This document shows positions 33,124-44,929 of a stretch of DNA of 64,000 nucleotides, piece after piece; the first letter of the stretch is position 1, and each line of letters starts with the position of its first letter. The notes beneath the pieces were generated by a model, which saw only the letters and a program-made list of their open reading frames with translations, ran no database searches and had not been told where the DNA came from. This stretch comes from Mallotus nudiflorus. Its lineage: Eukaryota; Streptophyta; Magnoliopsida; Malpighiales; Euphorbiaceae. The stretch covers positions 4,650,001 to 4,714,000 of the forward strand of contig CANTUR010000069.1 of the NCBI GenBank assembly GCA_947683625.1, in the 5' to 3' direction. The translations under genes and the position numbers were made by a program.

Positions 33124-34500
33124 TTTGGTTGTAGTTAATTTGGTAGAATTACATCACATATGTGTTTTAAGTAATTCCAGCTAATTTTATGTTAATTATA
33201 AACTAACTTCTTTATTCTTGTAGGTTTTTATTTTTCATTTTTTGGTGAATTAATTTATTTTCCTTTTCAGGATTTGATAAATTGAGAAGTGTTAACTTAG
33301 GTATATTAATTTTCATTTTATTTTTTTTATTGTATGTAAAAGGGTTGTAATTTGTTTCTCCTCCCTCTTTTCTTTGCATGCGCATTTATTTATTTATTTT
33401 ATATTTTTCAATTATTTATTTATTTTATTTGAGAGTGGATAATGTTGTTAGTGTTGTGAATCACATTAAAATGCATGAAAATGGAATAATTGTAAACTTG
33501 AATTTAATTGTAAAATCTGAAATTTGTGCTGAAATTTGTGTGAAGGAAATTGCAAAATTACATATAAATAAAGAAATAATTTAATAATTAAGAGTAATAA
33601 ATTACAAGTCTATATCCAATTTTCAAATACAATTTTTGAGGAAAGCTGCTAGGAGCTCTTTGTGGGATCCAGTTGCTATAGAGTGTATTTTGACTTTCAT
33701 TCGATTAGCGACTTTTATCTCCAATATGGATTTAAAGTTTACATTGTATTTTTTAGTAGATCATAAACTCACATAATATTGTAGTTGCCGAACATTTGAG
33801 CATATGCTTAATCTTACTGCATTCAAATATTATTTTTATTGTTAATATTATTTTATTGAGTTATATAGTTATTATGAAAATTAAATAAAAAAAATGATTA
33901 CAAATAAAAATAAAAATAAAAATATCATTTATTCAAAATATCAAAATAACATTTTTTATAGTTTTAGAATTGAAATATAAAAAAAGTTTAATTTTAATAA
34001 TTAACTAACAAAAAACTGTTTTAATTTATGGATAAAATTAATAGAATTTTTTTTTAAATTTATAGAATTTAATTGTAAAAATTTTATTTTTATAAAATTT
34101 AATTAAAAATATGATATAATTTGTAGAATTAATAAGATTGTTTTTCAATTAAATTATGGATAACCCGCTCAAAATAAACAGCGTAGTTGTTGTTTGAAAA
34201 GGGTTTTATTGTTTTGAAGTTGTGAAAGAAGTGGATAATGGATAATGGATGTAGAAAAATTCTTTTTTTTTTTTCTAATAAAAAAAGAATAAAAAAAGTG
34301 AAGTTTGTATTTGCTTGCAATCCACTGCCGGATTAGATAGGTTTTAACGTGAAAGCAAAGGCTACATCATACCAAAAAAACGAAAACCGTAAAACACGCG
34401 AAGTCTGTTGTGATAAAATCAATGCGGCTTCATGGCCCACTCGCGCACGCAGTCACACACTGGTGGCTTCCACTTATAATTAGTTATTTACCTGTTGAGT
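33124..34500. other. Spacer and promoter-proximal region of the arabinofuranosidase gene
   Basis: No gene recognised. The stretch 33630-33830 (GAGCTCTTTGTGGGATCC, then TTTCATTCGATTAGCGAC) looks like LTR or untranslated sequence of a Tat-like retroelement and may be a continuation of the preceding LTR. From about 34320 the base composition rises toward the gene. Confidence 0.35.
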
Positions 34501-34514
34501 CAACCTCTGCTTCA

Positions 34515-34523
34515 ACTATAAAG
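34515..34523 (+). promoter_or_regulatory. Probable TATA box of the arabinofuranosidase gene
   Basis: ACTATAAAG lies about 220 bp upstream of the ATG. Downstream, ...GATCAG|GTATAC (34561) and ...TATATAG (ends 34700) would define a 5' UTR intron of about 140 nt, placing the transcript start near 34545. Inferred from sequence only. Confidence 0.45.
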
Positions 34524-34740
34524 AGCCATACCTTCGTCGCAAACTTACAAAGATCGATCAGGTATACCTACTGCTTTCTCTCTGTTAAACGATCATCACT
34601 GTTAAATCTCTTCTTACTTGTGTGTATGTTTTGATTTATTTTCTTTCTTTTCTGGCTTGAACTGGATCAAAATCTCTCTCATATATTTGATATTATATAG
34701 GCAGTGGTGCTGTTGGATGCAGTGGCGGTGAGTGAAGACA

Positions 34741-37700
34741 ATGGGTTCTTGCAGTGCCTCTTGTACTCTTCTTTTCTCCTGTTTCCTTTGGTTTATATTT
34801 ACATGCTCTGCTGTCGAACTTGATGCCAACACCACTGCACGATTGCTTGTTGATGTCTCCTCTACTCGGTCTATACCCCAAACGCTTTTTGGAATATTTT
34901 TCGAGGTTGGCCTTTTCATCTGTCGCTTTAATTCCATTCAGACTACCACCATGCGCACTGTATCATTGTGTCTTATCAACTGTATCTGCAAATTGCTAAT
35001 TGTTATTGTTAAATGGCAAATTGCTATGATGATTGGGTATGGACTGTGACATCGTCTGAAATTTTGCTGCAGGAAATAAATCATGCTGGCGCTGGTGGGA
35101 TATGGGGAGAGCTTGTCAGCAACCGAGGTAAATTCAAAGCCTATTAAGAGAAATGATAATATCTGGATTGATATCTGCCAAATGGATATAAAATATTGGC
35201 CTCTGATTTTTGCTGCATGGATTTAAAGTTCTACAATTCCTTAATACTTGTATGTGCTCAAAGAAATCATGGAGGAGGTTGCAAAAGTTAATTTTACGTT
35301 TTGAAATGTAGAAATATGGAGGAAAAAAAAAGTGAAGATCAGGAAATTGATTTAAGTATACACGAGAACTACTTATTTTGGATTTTAAAATGATGATATA
35401 GCCATGTAGGATTCAAGGAGATTTTGTTTTATATGAATTGTAATGCCTCTTCATTGGATTTTATGTTCGGTTTTAGAATAATCCATCACTGCTGATAACA
35501 GCTGTAACAAACACCACCACCTCCATCAGCACCATTTCTCCTAGCAGTTATCACAATTCACCACATCCTCTACTACTGTAGCAGTTGTCTCTTCATCACT
35601 TATGACAATTATTGTTATTGCCACTGATATTAGAACCCTCAGCAATCATTAGCATCATTTATATTATTCCCAAACAGAATAATAATAGCTCTCTATCCGA
35701 ATTTCAAAAGGTCTAAATTTTCATCTGTAACAATTATTTGCTAAAAGTTTTAAATGTTCTGTGCTGAATTTTTAATTTATCATAAAGTTCTTAATTCTAT
35801 AATTGGGGCTGTCTTTGGGACATTGTACCGTAACATTAATTATCAGTGATAAGCCGCATGCAATCCTGATGAATTTTTTTTTGTTTTGTTTTTCTTCTAG
35901 GTTTTGAATCTGGGGGCCCCAATATTCCCTCAAATATTGATCCTTGGTCTATAATTGGGAATGAATCAACACTAACTGTATCAACTGACCGTTCTTCTTG
36001 CTTTGAGCGTAATAAGGTTGCACTCAGAATGGATGTTCTTTGTGACAACAAAGGCAACAATATTTGTCCAGGTGGTGGGGTTGGTATTTACAATCCTGGA
36101 TTCTGGGGCATGGTGAGAACTTTCAAAAAGCATAATAGTTTACTATATGTGCCTCTTCTTTTGACCTATGTGAATGAGCAGGTGGTAGACAATTTAGTGT
36201 GACGGGGAAGATTGTTGTCAATGACAGTTGGAAGAGCTTTAATCATATAGATGACAGGATTTTCAGATTCTTTTCTGCTAATTTTTTTAAAAAGAAAAAC
36301 TGAATGATTTTCTTGTAGAATACTTATTAAAAACTTGCATAAGAATTTTCCCAATATATCTTCTAATATTTTTTTCCCCTCCAGAATATAGAACAAGGGA
36401 AGACCTATAAAGTTATTCTTTATGTTCGTTCCTTGGGATCAATCAATATATCTGTGTCGTTCACAGACTCAAGTGGATTGCAGATATTGGCTACTGCCAA
36501 CATCATGTGAGCATTATTTGAATGTATTGGTCAGTTTTTTTTTGATAGTCTGCAATCAATGGCTTCTTGGATACCTGAGTTTGTAATGTATGCTTTATGT
36601 GCAGAGCTTCTGCTTCCAATGTTCAGAACTGGACAAAGGCAGAAGTTTTATTGGAAGCCAAAGGTTCAAATCAAAATTCAATACTTCAATTGAAAACATC
36701 CCAAAAAGGTGTTATTTGGTTTGATCAAGTGTCAGCTATGCCAATAGACACATTTAAGGTACTTTTGCATTTTTTATGTTCATCTCTTTTCAATCCTTGT
36801 GTCTGAAGAAGTTTACTTTTTGTATTAGTTATTTTTTTCTCTCTCCTGACCTCACATTTAAGATAGCAGTGGCCCTTAAAAAAAGATACACAAGAGGAAT
36901 ATGTACACAGAGGAAAAGCACGAGCAGACAGACTGTAGATTCTCTTAAATAGGCATATTTAGACGTAAAACTATGATTCCATTTCCATTGCAATTTTACC
37001 CTTTTTTGGTGCAGCTGATCAGATTTTGTCAAGTATTTTTAACTAAGCTGAAACTGCATTATGGCTCCCTTCTGATTCCTATTTTCACAAAATGGTCAGA
37101 CATGCCTTTTAGAGCAAAATCAATCCAATCTGCAATTTTAATGTACTACTTTAGGAGAGCTAAGAATAATCAATCTAAGTTTGCTCTTAATTCTCACCTT
37201 GTTCTTGTCTCTTGCCTAATGAGTTATACATTTTATTTGGGATGAAACTATTAATTTGTCATTGCCAATGTCTGGAATTTTTTTATTGGCAGGTATTTTT
37301 TGTTAATGGATGATAGTTGTTTGCAAGTGTATTAAATATTTGCATTTTTCTTTATCTTGCTACAGGGGCATGGTTTTCGAAAAGACCTTGTTCAAATGCT
37401 AGCAGATATAAAACCTCAATTTTTAAGGTTCCCAGGTATATAAAATATGATTATTTATTGATTTATTGTAGATCCAACCTTATATGTGAACTATATATAT
37501 ATATATATATAGTTGTATGTGTTATAGTTCATTGTTTTTATCTCATATGTGTGATATTTCATGTTCCTGCGCTTCAATTAATGATGCTTTTAGTTTCATA
37601 CTTTACCTCTTCACCAATGTAAACCTAGTATATAAGTAGTTCTAGGAGCTTCCTTTCCATTCCTCCATTTCCTATATATTTTACTGTGCTGAACTGGAAC

Positions 37701-40700
37701 ACCAATAGCAGCTCGAAAGTAGGCCCTCTTTTAGTAGCAAGAAAGAATAAATTTAGCAGTTTTACTGTTTATCCTTATTTTCCAGCTTCTGCTTTCTGAT
37801 TGACAAAAGTTTGTATATCAAAGTATGCCTCTAGGTTTCGGCTGATGTTATAGAGCCAGGACGTACATTCACCCCATTTTATTGGAACAATAAAGGGAAC
37901 TACCAGGTTAGGGTTGAGAGCAATGTAAAAAATAGCTCACAACACTCTATATATAGATATAAAGTTGAGTAAAAAATTAGTGTGAAAACAGAACTCAATC
38001 CAAACATATATTAGTGAAAGAGCATGACGTACTCATGGTCTCATGCATCCTCCCATAGTGCTGCATCAGATGTATTTTGTTTACATTATTTGATATAACC
38101 ACAGGAAAATTGTAGAGAATGGAAAGAATTTTCCTATTAATTGCAATCCAGGATTTAGGATTTAACAAATTTTCATTTGTCCTCTATAAAGCATGTCAGT
38201 CATTTTTGGGTGCTCCCTCACTTGTCCTCCATGTCATCATAGGCAATCATTGTCAGCAATAATGTACCATTGATTCTTGATATTGGTCTGTGTGAACATT
38301 ATCAATCAATCATCAATGACTCCTGTGAATATTGCCCAGTGGATGTTGACTGCTAGAATTGCCACTGACAATAGCTGGCTGGCTATTGATAGCCCTGCTG
38401 AGTGTGGACTGCCAACAACAAACTCCATTTATCTAGACACTGGAGATTTTTCTCAGAAATTATCTATAGATATGACAAATCTCCGATTACATAATAACCG
38501 GATAAGAAATTACTTCACTGGGAAAAGCATCCTGTAAATAATACTTACCCAGACTGAAATAAATATGCTCTTTCTCTCTTTCTCTTATTCTTTTTTGCTT
38601 TCTATTGGGGGATATTCATAGGTGGGGCATGTGGAGGGGTTTAAGTGCTGAGCTGTGTTGATGATTGCCAGGGATGCTAAACATAACATCTAACTTTCAC
38701 AAATATCATCTTCCAAGAGACTCTTCCCTTCAAACTAATGCTGAACTTCATTCATGAAGGCCCTAAACTAAATTCAACTCTGTTAATTATCATAATGTTT
38801 AACAGATTCTGAGCACTTTATAGGCTGTTTTTTTCCTCCCCTTATTTCTGTGTGAATGTTTGGCTCAGTTTATAATCCCATGTCTCAGTTTCTCAGATTT
38901 ACTGCATGACCGCTAGATTGTTCAGTTCACTTATCATCCACCACAATGTTGTGGTCTCTAAGGAGGGGTTTGAAATGTACTAATGATCTTGTGTCAAATT
39001 GTGTTAGGTGGCTGTTTTGTTGAAGGTGAATGGTTAAGAAATGCATTTCGCTGGAAGGAAACAATCGGACCATGGGAGGAGAGACCTGGGCACTTTGGTG
39101 ATGTTTGGATGTACTGGACTGATGATGGCCTTGGTTATTTTGAGTTTCTTCAAGTAGGTATCCTGTTTTTCTTCTGGGTGAAGGATGACAACCTTTTCTT
39201 TGGAATTTTAATGATTTGCATTCTATGTTTAGTATTATAATATAATCAATTGTTTCTGCAGCTAGCAGAAGATCTTGGAGCACTGCCAATATGGGTGTTT
39301 AATAATGGTACTAAACATACTCCTGAAGTCTGAAGAATGTTCGCTCTGTTTTGCTCATATTGATTTATGCTTTCTCTACCCTTTACTTTCTGGATTTGGC
39401 AGGAATCAGCCATAATGATCAGGTTGATACAGCCAGCGTATTACCTTTTGTGCAGGTATGTCTCCAAGTTCACTATCTTCTGCTTGCATGACCTTAACTT
39501 AAAAATCAATTTCTAAATTGAGGTCTACTCTAACAATTGAAGGAAATATGGTCCTAAACTCCATATGTTCCTGTATATAAAATTGAAAAAAATTGAAATT
39601 ATGTTCCATTATAGTTTTATTATGGTGCTATTTCAGGTTTCAAATAAAATATTATATATTTTGAAAAACAGCATGCTTGAATGAAATTTTATCTTGAAAT
39701 TAAAAAAGGTTAAACAGTAGGTGAACTTAACTTGTAATTAAGATTGTTTCAAGCAGGTTCTATTTTTGTTGGTCTCATTTCAAATTCTAGAAATGTTAGT
39801 TGATCTCTTAATACAGGACTTTAAGTACTTATGTCAACATAGTTTTATAATGCAGTCTCCTCTCGTATTTGTATGTTCGCTTCTTGAGCCTAAGGAATAG
39901 GAAGGGACATCTGCATCTGTATTTTCTAGTTTCTTTTTTTTGCGTAGGGTGATGAATCTTATTTGCTAATTTATTGCTATAACATTTTCATTTAATGCTA
40001 CCACAAATCTTGGTTTTGGTTAGTTCTAAATTTCATGGCAAACCAACATCTGATACTGTCACAGGTTTTAACTGGTTCATTTTGTTGTCTCCAGAATATA
40101 AAAAAGCTATATAAAGAAAAATTTAACTTTATATAAATTTGGCATTCAACGTGATTATTTTTATGAATCATAGGAGGCCCTTGATGGTATTGAGTTTGCT
40201 AGAGGTGATCCTGATTCTGGATGGGGTTCTGCTCGAGCAGCAATGGGACACCCAGAGCCTTTTGACTTGAGATATGTTGCTATTGGAAACGAGGACTGTG
40301 GGAAGAAAAACTATCGAGGTTTGGATGCTATTTCAAGTTCACGGTTTTTGTCTGTTTTTATGTGCCAACACTAGTACAGACATATTGCACATCTACGAGC
40401 ATAAATAAAATATTTGCTTGGATGGAATAATTGGGTTTGAATCTAAGTCAAGTATGAGTGCACTTAAAATTTAAATATGTTGGCATCTATTTGTTACCTT
40501 TATTTAACAGTGGTCTTTTTCAAAAGATAGTAGCTATGTTGCAAGGCTACTTCAATTAGTAGGTGTTTTCTTGTATCCGTACCACCTAAATACTTTAATT
40601 TAGAAGACAAACACTTCAATGAAGCCATTTTCCCGTATCCGTATCCCCATTTTTTCGCCATTTCCATGCAGCATAGGATAGTAGTAATAGAGTGCTGCAT

Positions 40701-43700
40701 GGTTGAATTTATAATTTTTATTCATAGCATAATCTACTCCTGAGATTCCAAAGATGATGTTCCTTAAGATTTGCTATGGTTTCATAGTTATATCTTAACT
40801 TCTCTTTAATCACTGGATTAATCTGTGTTCTATTCATAGAAGTTGTCCAAATTTGCTGTAAATATTGTATTGCACTATGAGAACTCAAATTCATGCATTT
40901 CTGTTGACAGGAAATTATCTCAAGTTCTATGATGCAATTAAAAGTTCCTATCCTGACATACAGATAATCTCTAACTGTGATGGATCTTCTCATTCTTTGG
41001 ATCACCCAGCTGATTACTATGATTTTCATGTAAACATCTTACCAATAGACTTATAATTTCCTTTTATCAATAATTCAATACAAACCCTTTACAACACCCC
41101 CCACCCACCCCACCACACCACTCTCTCCCTCTCTCTTCTCCCGTTTCATTGTAATGTTTTCGTATTGTCATTGGTAACACAACATAGCGTCAATATCTTT
41201 CCTGTGATTTCTCAACTAGGTTTATACGTCTGCGAGCAACCTGTATTCTATGGCGCACCAATTTGACCGAACATCACGCAAGGGTCCCAAGGTGTGTTTA
41301 TATGGTTTTATAATCTGGTGATGGATTACATCATTGTGATAATGTGGTTTTTCTGTTAACTCTTTTCAGGCTTTTGTGAGTGAGTATGCTGTGACTGGAA
41401 AAGATGCTGGGACAGGAAGTCTTTTGGCTGCACTTGCTGAAGCTGCATTTCTCATTGGACTGGAAAAGAACAGGTTTGCTGTGGTTATTTGGGAATTTCA
41501 AACAACATTTTTTAATGTGAAGCATTATTTATTTATTTTTTGTGTTAGAGAGAGAGACTGATGCAGACAAGGAATAGCTTAAGGAAAACAATGTTTCAAA
41601 GAATTATGTTTCTTAGCACAGTCATTCAGATCTACTAGAATATGGGTATTTCTGTAGTTTTAGCTTTGCTGGAATAGCAGACCAGGTTTATTGAGGAAAT
41701 CTTTACTATTATTTTTAAACTCCTATTATCACTAGGAGTAGTAGAAGTGTTAAGTTATCCTAGTTAGTATTAGTATACAATTTTCCTACTTTAGGATTTC
41801 CAGTCCTAACACAATGTTAGGATTGCTTTTAGGTTATAAGTACCTAGGGCTGTAATGTGTTTTATTCAGTTATCCAGAGTTCAGTTTAATAAAATTATAA
41901 GGATTTGCTATTTGAATGGTGTGGTTTAATTCTTAGCAGCATACCCCTTTCTTTCCTAAATTATAGAACAGTTTTCCTAGATCTTTCCTACATCAGAGAG
42001 AGACTAGAAGCTGAACTGTTTTGGCCATGAAATTCATTTAACAGTAAGTGTCTCTTATAGAGGGTTAATAGATTATGGTGGGCAAAGAATGCAAGGGATA
42101 GGCCTAAATTAACCCACCTAAAAATAATGTGAGAAAATCACATGGCTTTACATCTGTCTGGGGTTGTAGCCTGCAATTTGACAAACTCGGAAAACAAAGG
42201 GACCTGCATTAGCCAAATCCAAGTATTTTGGGACTTGGGGCTTATTTGAGTTGCATTTTGAGCATTTGTGCACACACGTACAAGTTTATTGGAGCAGAGG
42301 AGTGAGGGAGGTGGAGATCGCAGGGAGGCATGCTAAATACACAAGTCTCATATCACTCACCTAATCCTATTCTTTCTTGTTCATCCAATTTGCAAAGCTA
42401 CAATGACTTAGAAGGTAGACCTGCCTATTTATTTCAACATGCTAATTCAATTTAAATTCAGTCTAGAAGCTTATTGCATTATTCTTACTCTGGGTTATAA
42501 CTGCCGTCAATTATTTGCTGCGGGATAAAATTTTTAAGATTAAGAAAAGTGTAAAAACTGATGTCTACATAAAATCAGGATTCATTGGATAATTATGTTT
42601 TTTTTTTGAGGGAATTGGTGCTTGAACAAGTTCAAAACATCCATGTTTGCTTCCTATTCAGGTGGCATTTTTCTGTGGTTCATCTGCTCATCAGAAATCA
42701 ATATCCTGAGATGCTGCTGATGTCTCTATTATTTACTTTGTTGTAGTGATGTTGTTGAGATGGCAAGCTATGCACCACTTTTTGTGCATTCCAATAACAG
42801 GAGGTACATGTTACTTTTTAGCAGCAAAGAAAAGAAAACCCACAAACTTCTACATATGTGCAATGGGGGATATTATTAATATGGTTATACTTTTGTGTTG
42901 AAGGTGGAACCCAGATGCAATTGTTTTCAACTCCTCACATGTATATGGAACTCCTAGCTATTGGGTGCAGCGCTTCTTTATGGACTCGAGTGGGGCAACT
43001 CTTCTCAACACTACTCTTCAAACAAATTCCACTACTTTCCTTATTGCATCTGCAATTATGTGGCAGAACTCTGTGGATAGTAAAAATTACCTGAAAATTA
43101 AGGTCTTACAGTTTGCTTCTAGCTTAAGCATCTATTTATTCTTCTTCCACAGATATTATAACCTAACATATTAAAGCATGAGTCTCATCTAGTTTTTCAA
43201 TCTTTTCCTGCTTCTTGTCTATTCTATTACAGTTCAAAGATATAAGAATGTGTTGGATTCTTTTTTTTTTCTGTCCTCTCTTCTTTAAACCTTTTTGTGA
43301 TAAAGTTCTCACTACCATGTGAAACAATTTCAGGTTGTGAATTTTGGGAGCACTGCAGTGAATCTTAAAGTTTCTGTTGATGGATTAGGGATTAGTTCCA
43401 TACAGCTGTCTGGATCAATAGAAACTCAACTCACTTCTGCAAATGTAATGGATGAGAATTCCTTCAACAATCCAGAGAAGGTATCTGAAAAAAATAGCCT
43501 TTTTCCCTTTCTTGCAATTATTTACTTTGATTTTGCTTTCTTTGTGAATGACTATTAAACAATCACCTATTGATGTCTTTCTTGACAACAAAACAACATC
43601 AAACTCTTCTCATATTCTGGCTGAAACTTAAACATTTCCTTTGAAAAGAAATCAAATCCTAAATGAATTTTGGAAAAATTGAATGTGAGGCCTTTCTTGA

Positions 43701-44856
43701 GAAGATGACACCATCAAACTCCCCAATAATTTGGCTGGAGTGTGCTCTCCTTTTCCAAATTGAAAAAGAGAAAGGGAAAAGAAAAAAAATTTCCTAAATG
43801 ATTTTGGACAGAATGAGCTACATGCACCAAGCATTCACTACATCAAATTTCTAGGGCGTGCTTCTTTTAGTTCTGGATTCTTAATTCTTATGATTAAAAA
43901 TCCTGGCCATCTTAGTTTTCTGTGTTTATTGTTATGGAAACATTCTGAGGCATATCATTTCACACTTTTTTATACATCTTGGAGAGCCTTAAAAGTTTCC
44001 AAATAAATAAATATCCTTTCACATCATTCATTTCTAGTACTACTATCAACCATCATTTATTTTTATCCTAGATCATTCTCGCTCTCTCCTTGAAAATGTT
44101 TTCGCAGTGATGACAACAAAGGTGCTTTCTGTTTTCCTTGGTTACCTGCATAGTATATGTAGTCCCTTTAGAAATTCTTTATTACAGAGCCCAATTTATT
44201 ATGCGTGTAGATGTGCAAGCCTCTCATTTTGCAATGTTTTTTTGAATATTTATAAGATGATACTCAAGATACAGGAGACATGAATGTAAATTTTGCAAAA
44301 GGATAAAATATCCAGTAGAACGACTAACAATTCAATGATAGAGGCTAAATAGAATTAGTACTTAGATTTGGTTGGACTTCCACTATTGCCAAGTTATGAC
44401 TAGTCTAATGTGAACTATATGGTGTAAAATATTTATGCATGCTACACATTAGGAGTTTTTGCAATTTTGTTTTCTGCCAAGTACTGCTCCTCTGCGCTAG
44501 GTCAGTACACACCTGACTGGAAGTAATGCTGCTTTATCAAAGTAATTTTTCATTTCAGCTCCCAAGCATTTAACATTGCTAAAATTCTCAAAATTGAAAG
44601 TGATGCTATTTATATTTCTTACAGCTTAAGGCTTATAACAAGACTACTGGAAAAGATGAAAATATTATAACTATAGCCTAATACTTCGGGGTTAAATATT
44701 ATGCAGGTGGTACCTTCCCAAAGTCTGCTCGAAAATGCTGGCAAGGACATGGATGTTGTACTCCCTCCACATTCTTTAACTTCATTTGATTTGTTAATGG
44801 AATCAAGCAGTATCAGGATCACAGAAATGGATTCATTCTCCAGATCTTCTATTTAA
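34741..44856 (+). CDS. ASD1: Secreted alpha-L-arabinofuranosidase, GH51 (17 exons)
   Basis: GH51 enzymes of this type release terminal arabinofuranosyl units from cell-wall arabinan, arabinoxylan and arabinogalactan in the apoplast. Exons: 34741-34905, 35073-35127, 35901-36112, 36385-36506, 36605-36758, 37366-37435, 39008-39153, 39262-39307, 39403-39455, 40174-40318, 40911-41029, 41220-41291, 41370-41473, 42747-42803, 42904-43102, 43334-43480, 44707-44856. They sum to 2016 nt, 671 residues, near the length of Arabidopsis ASD1. Residues 1-25 form a signal peptide (LLFSCFLWFIFTCSA). A carbohydrate-binding-like N-terminal region (about 60-235) precedes the barrel. RFPGGCFVEGEW, the acid/base Glu381 in AIGNEDCGKKNY and the nucleophile Glu458 in AFVSEYAVTG are present, then a C-terminal beta domain (VNFGSTAVNLKVS; MDENSFNNPEK). 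All introns are GT-AG and phases are consistent. Intron 10 holds a MITE and intron 13 an LTR-like insertion. I see no lesion. Confidence 0.95.
40534..40676. mobile_element. hAT-type MITE (family A, copy 2)
   Basis: A 143-bp element in intron 10 of the arabinofuranosidase gene. It begins CTATGTTGCAAGG and ends, as reverse complement, CTATGCTGCATGG. It is flanked by a perfect 8-bp direct repeat GATAGTAG (40526-40533 and 40677-40684). Its TIR tip is the same as that of the element at 6801-7516 (CTATGTTGCA), and both hold GTATCCGT/GTGTCCGT-type subterminal motifs, so they belong to one family; this copy is internally deleted. Confidence 0.8.
41559..41995. mobile_element. 437-bp insertion, probably a small solo LTR
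   Basis: Begins TGATGCAG and ends CTACATCA, giving 5-bp inverted tips TGATG/CATCA. A perfect 9-bp direct repeat GAGAGAGAC flanks it (41550-41558, 41996-42004). The interior has LTR-like signals in order: GGTTATAAGTACC (TATA-like, about 41833) and AATAAAATTA (poly(A)-like, about 41889). TG...CA ends and these signals favour a Copia-type solo LTR, but LTR elements make 4-6-bp duplications. The 9-bp repeat may be inflated by the GA-rich target. Located in intron 13 of the arabinofuranosidase gene. Confidence 0.55.
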
Positions 44857-44919
44857 AAGAAAACAACACGTAGCAATTAATTGTTTGCTAAAAAAAAAAG
44901 AAAAAGTACAGCTATTTGT

Positions 44920-44925
44920 AATAAA
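44920..44925 (+). terminator. Polyadenylation signal of the arabinofuranosidase gene
   Basis: AATAAA 64 nt after the stop codon, preceded by an A-rich tract and a TTTGTA-type upstream element. Cleavage would be expected about 15-30 nt downstream. Confidence 0.5.
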
Positions 44926-44929
44926 AGTT

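Noticed and set aside
38277..38537. Extra coding exon in the arabinofuranosidase gene
   Set aside because: The frame joins of exons 6 and 7 are in phase and give the conserved RFPGGCFVEG; this open stretch would disrupt it and matches nothing.
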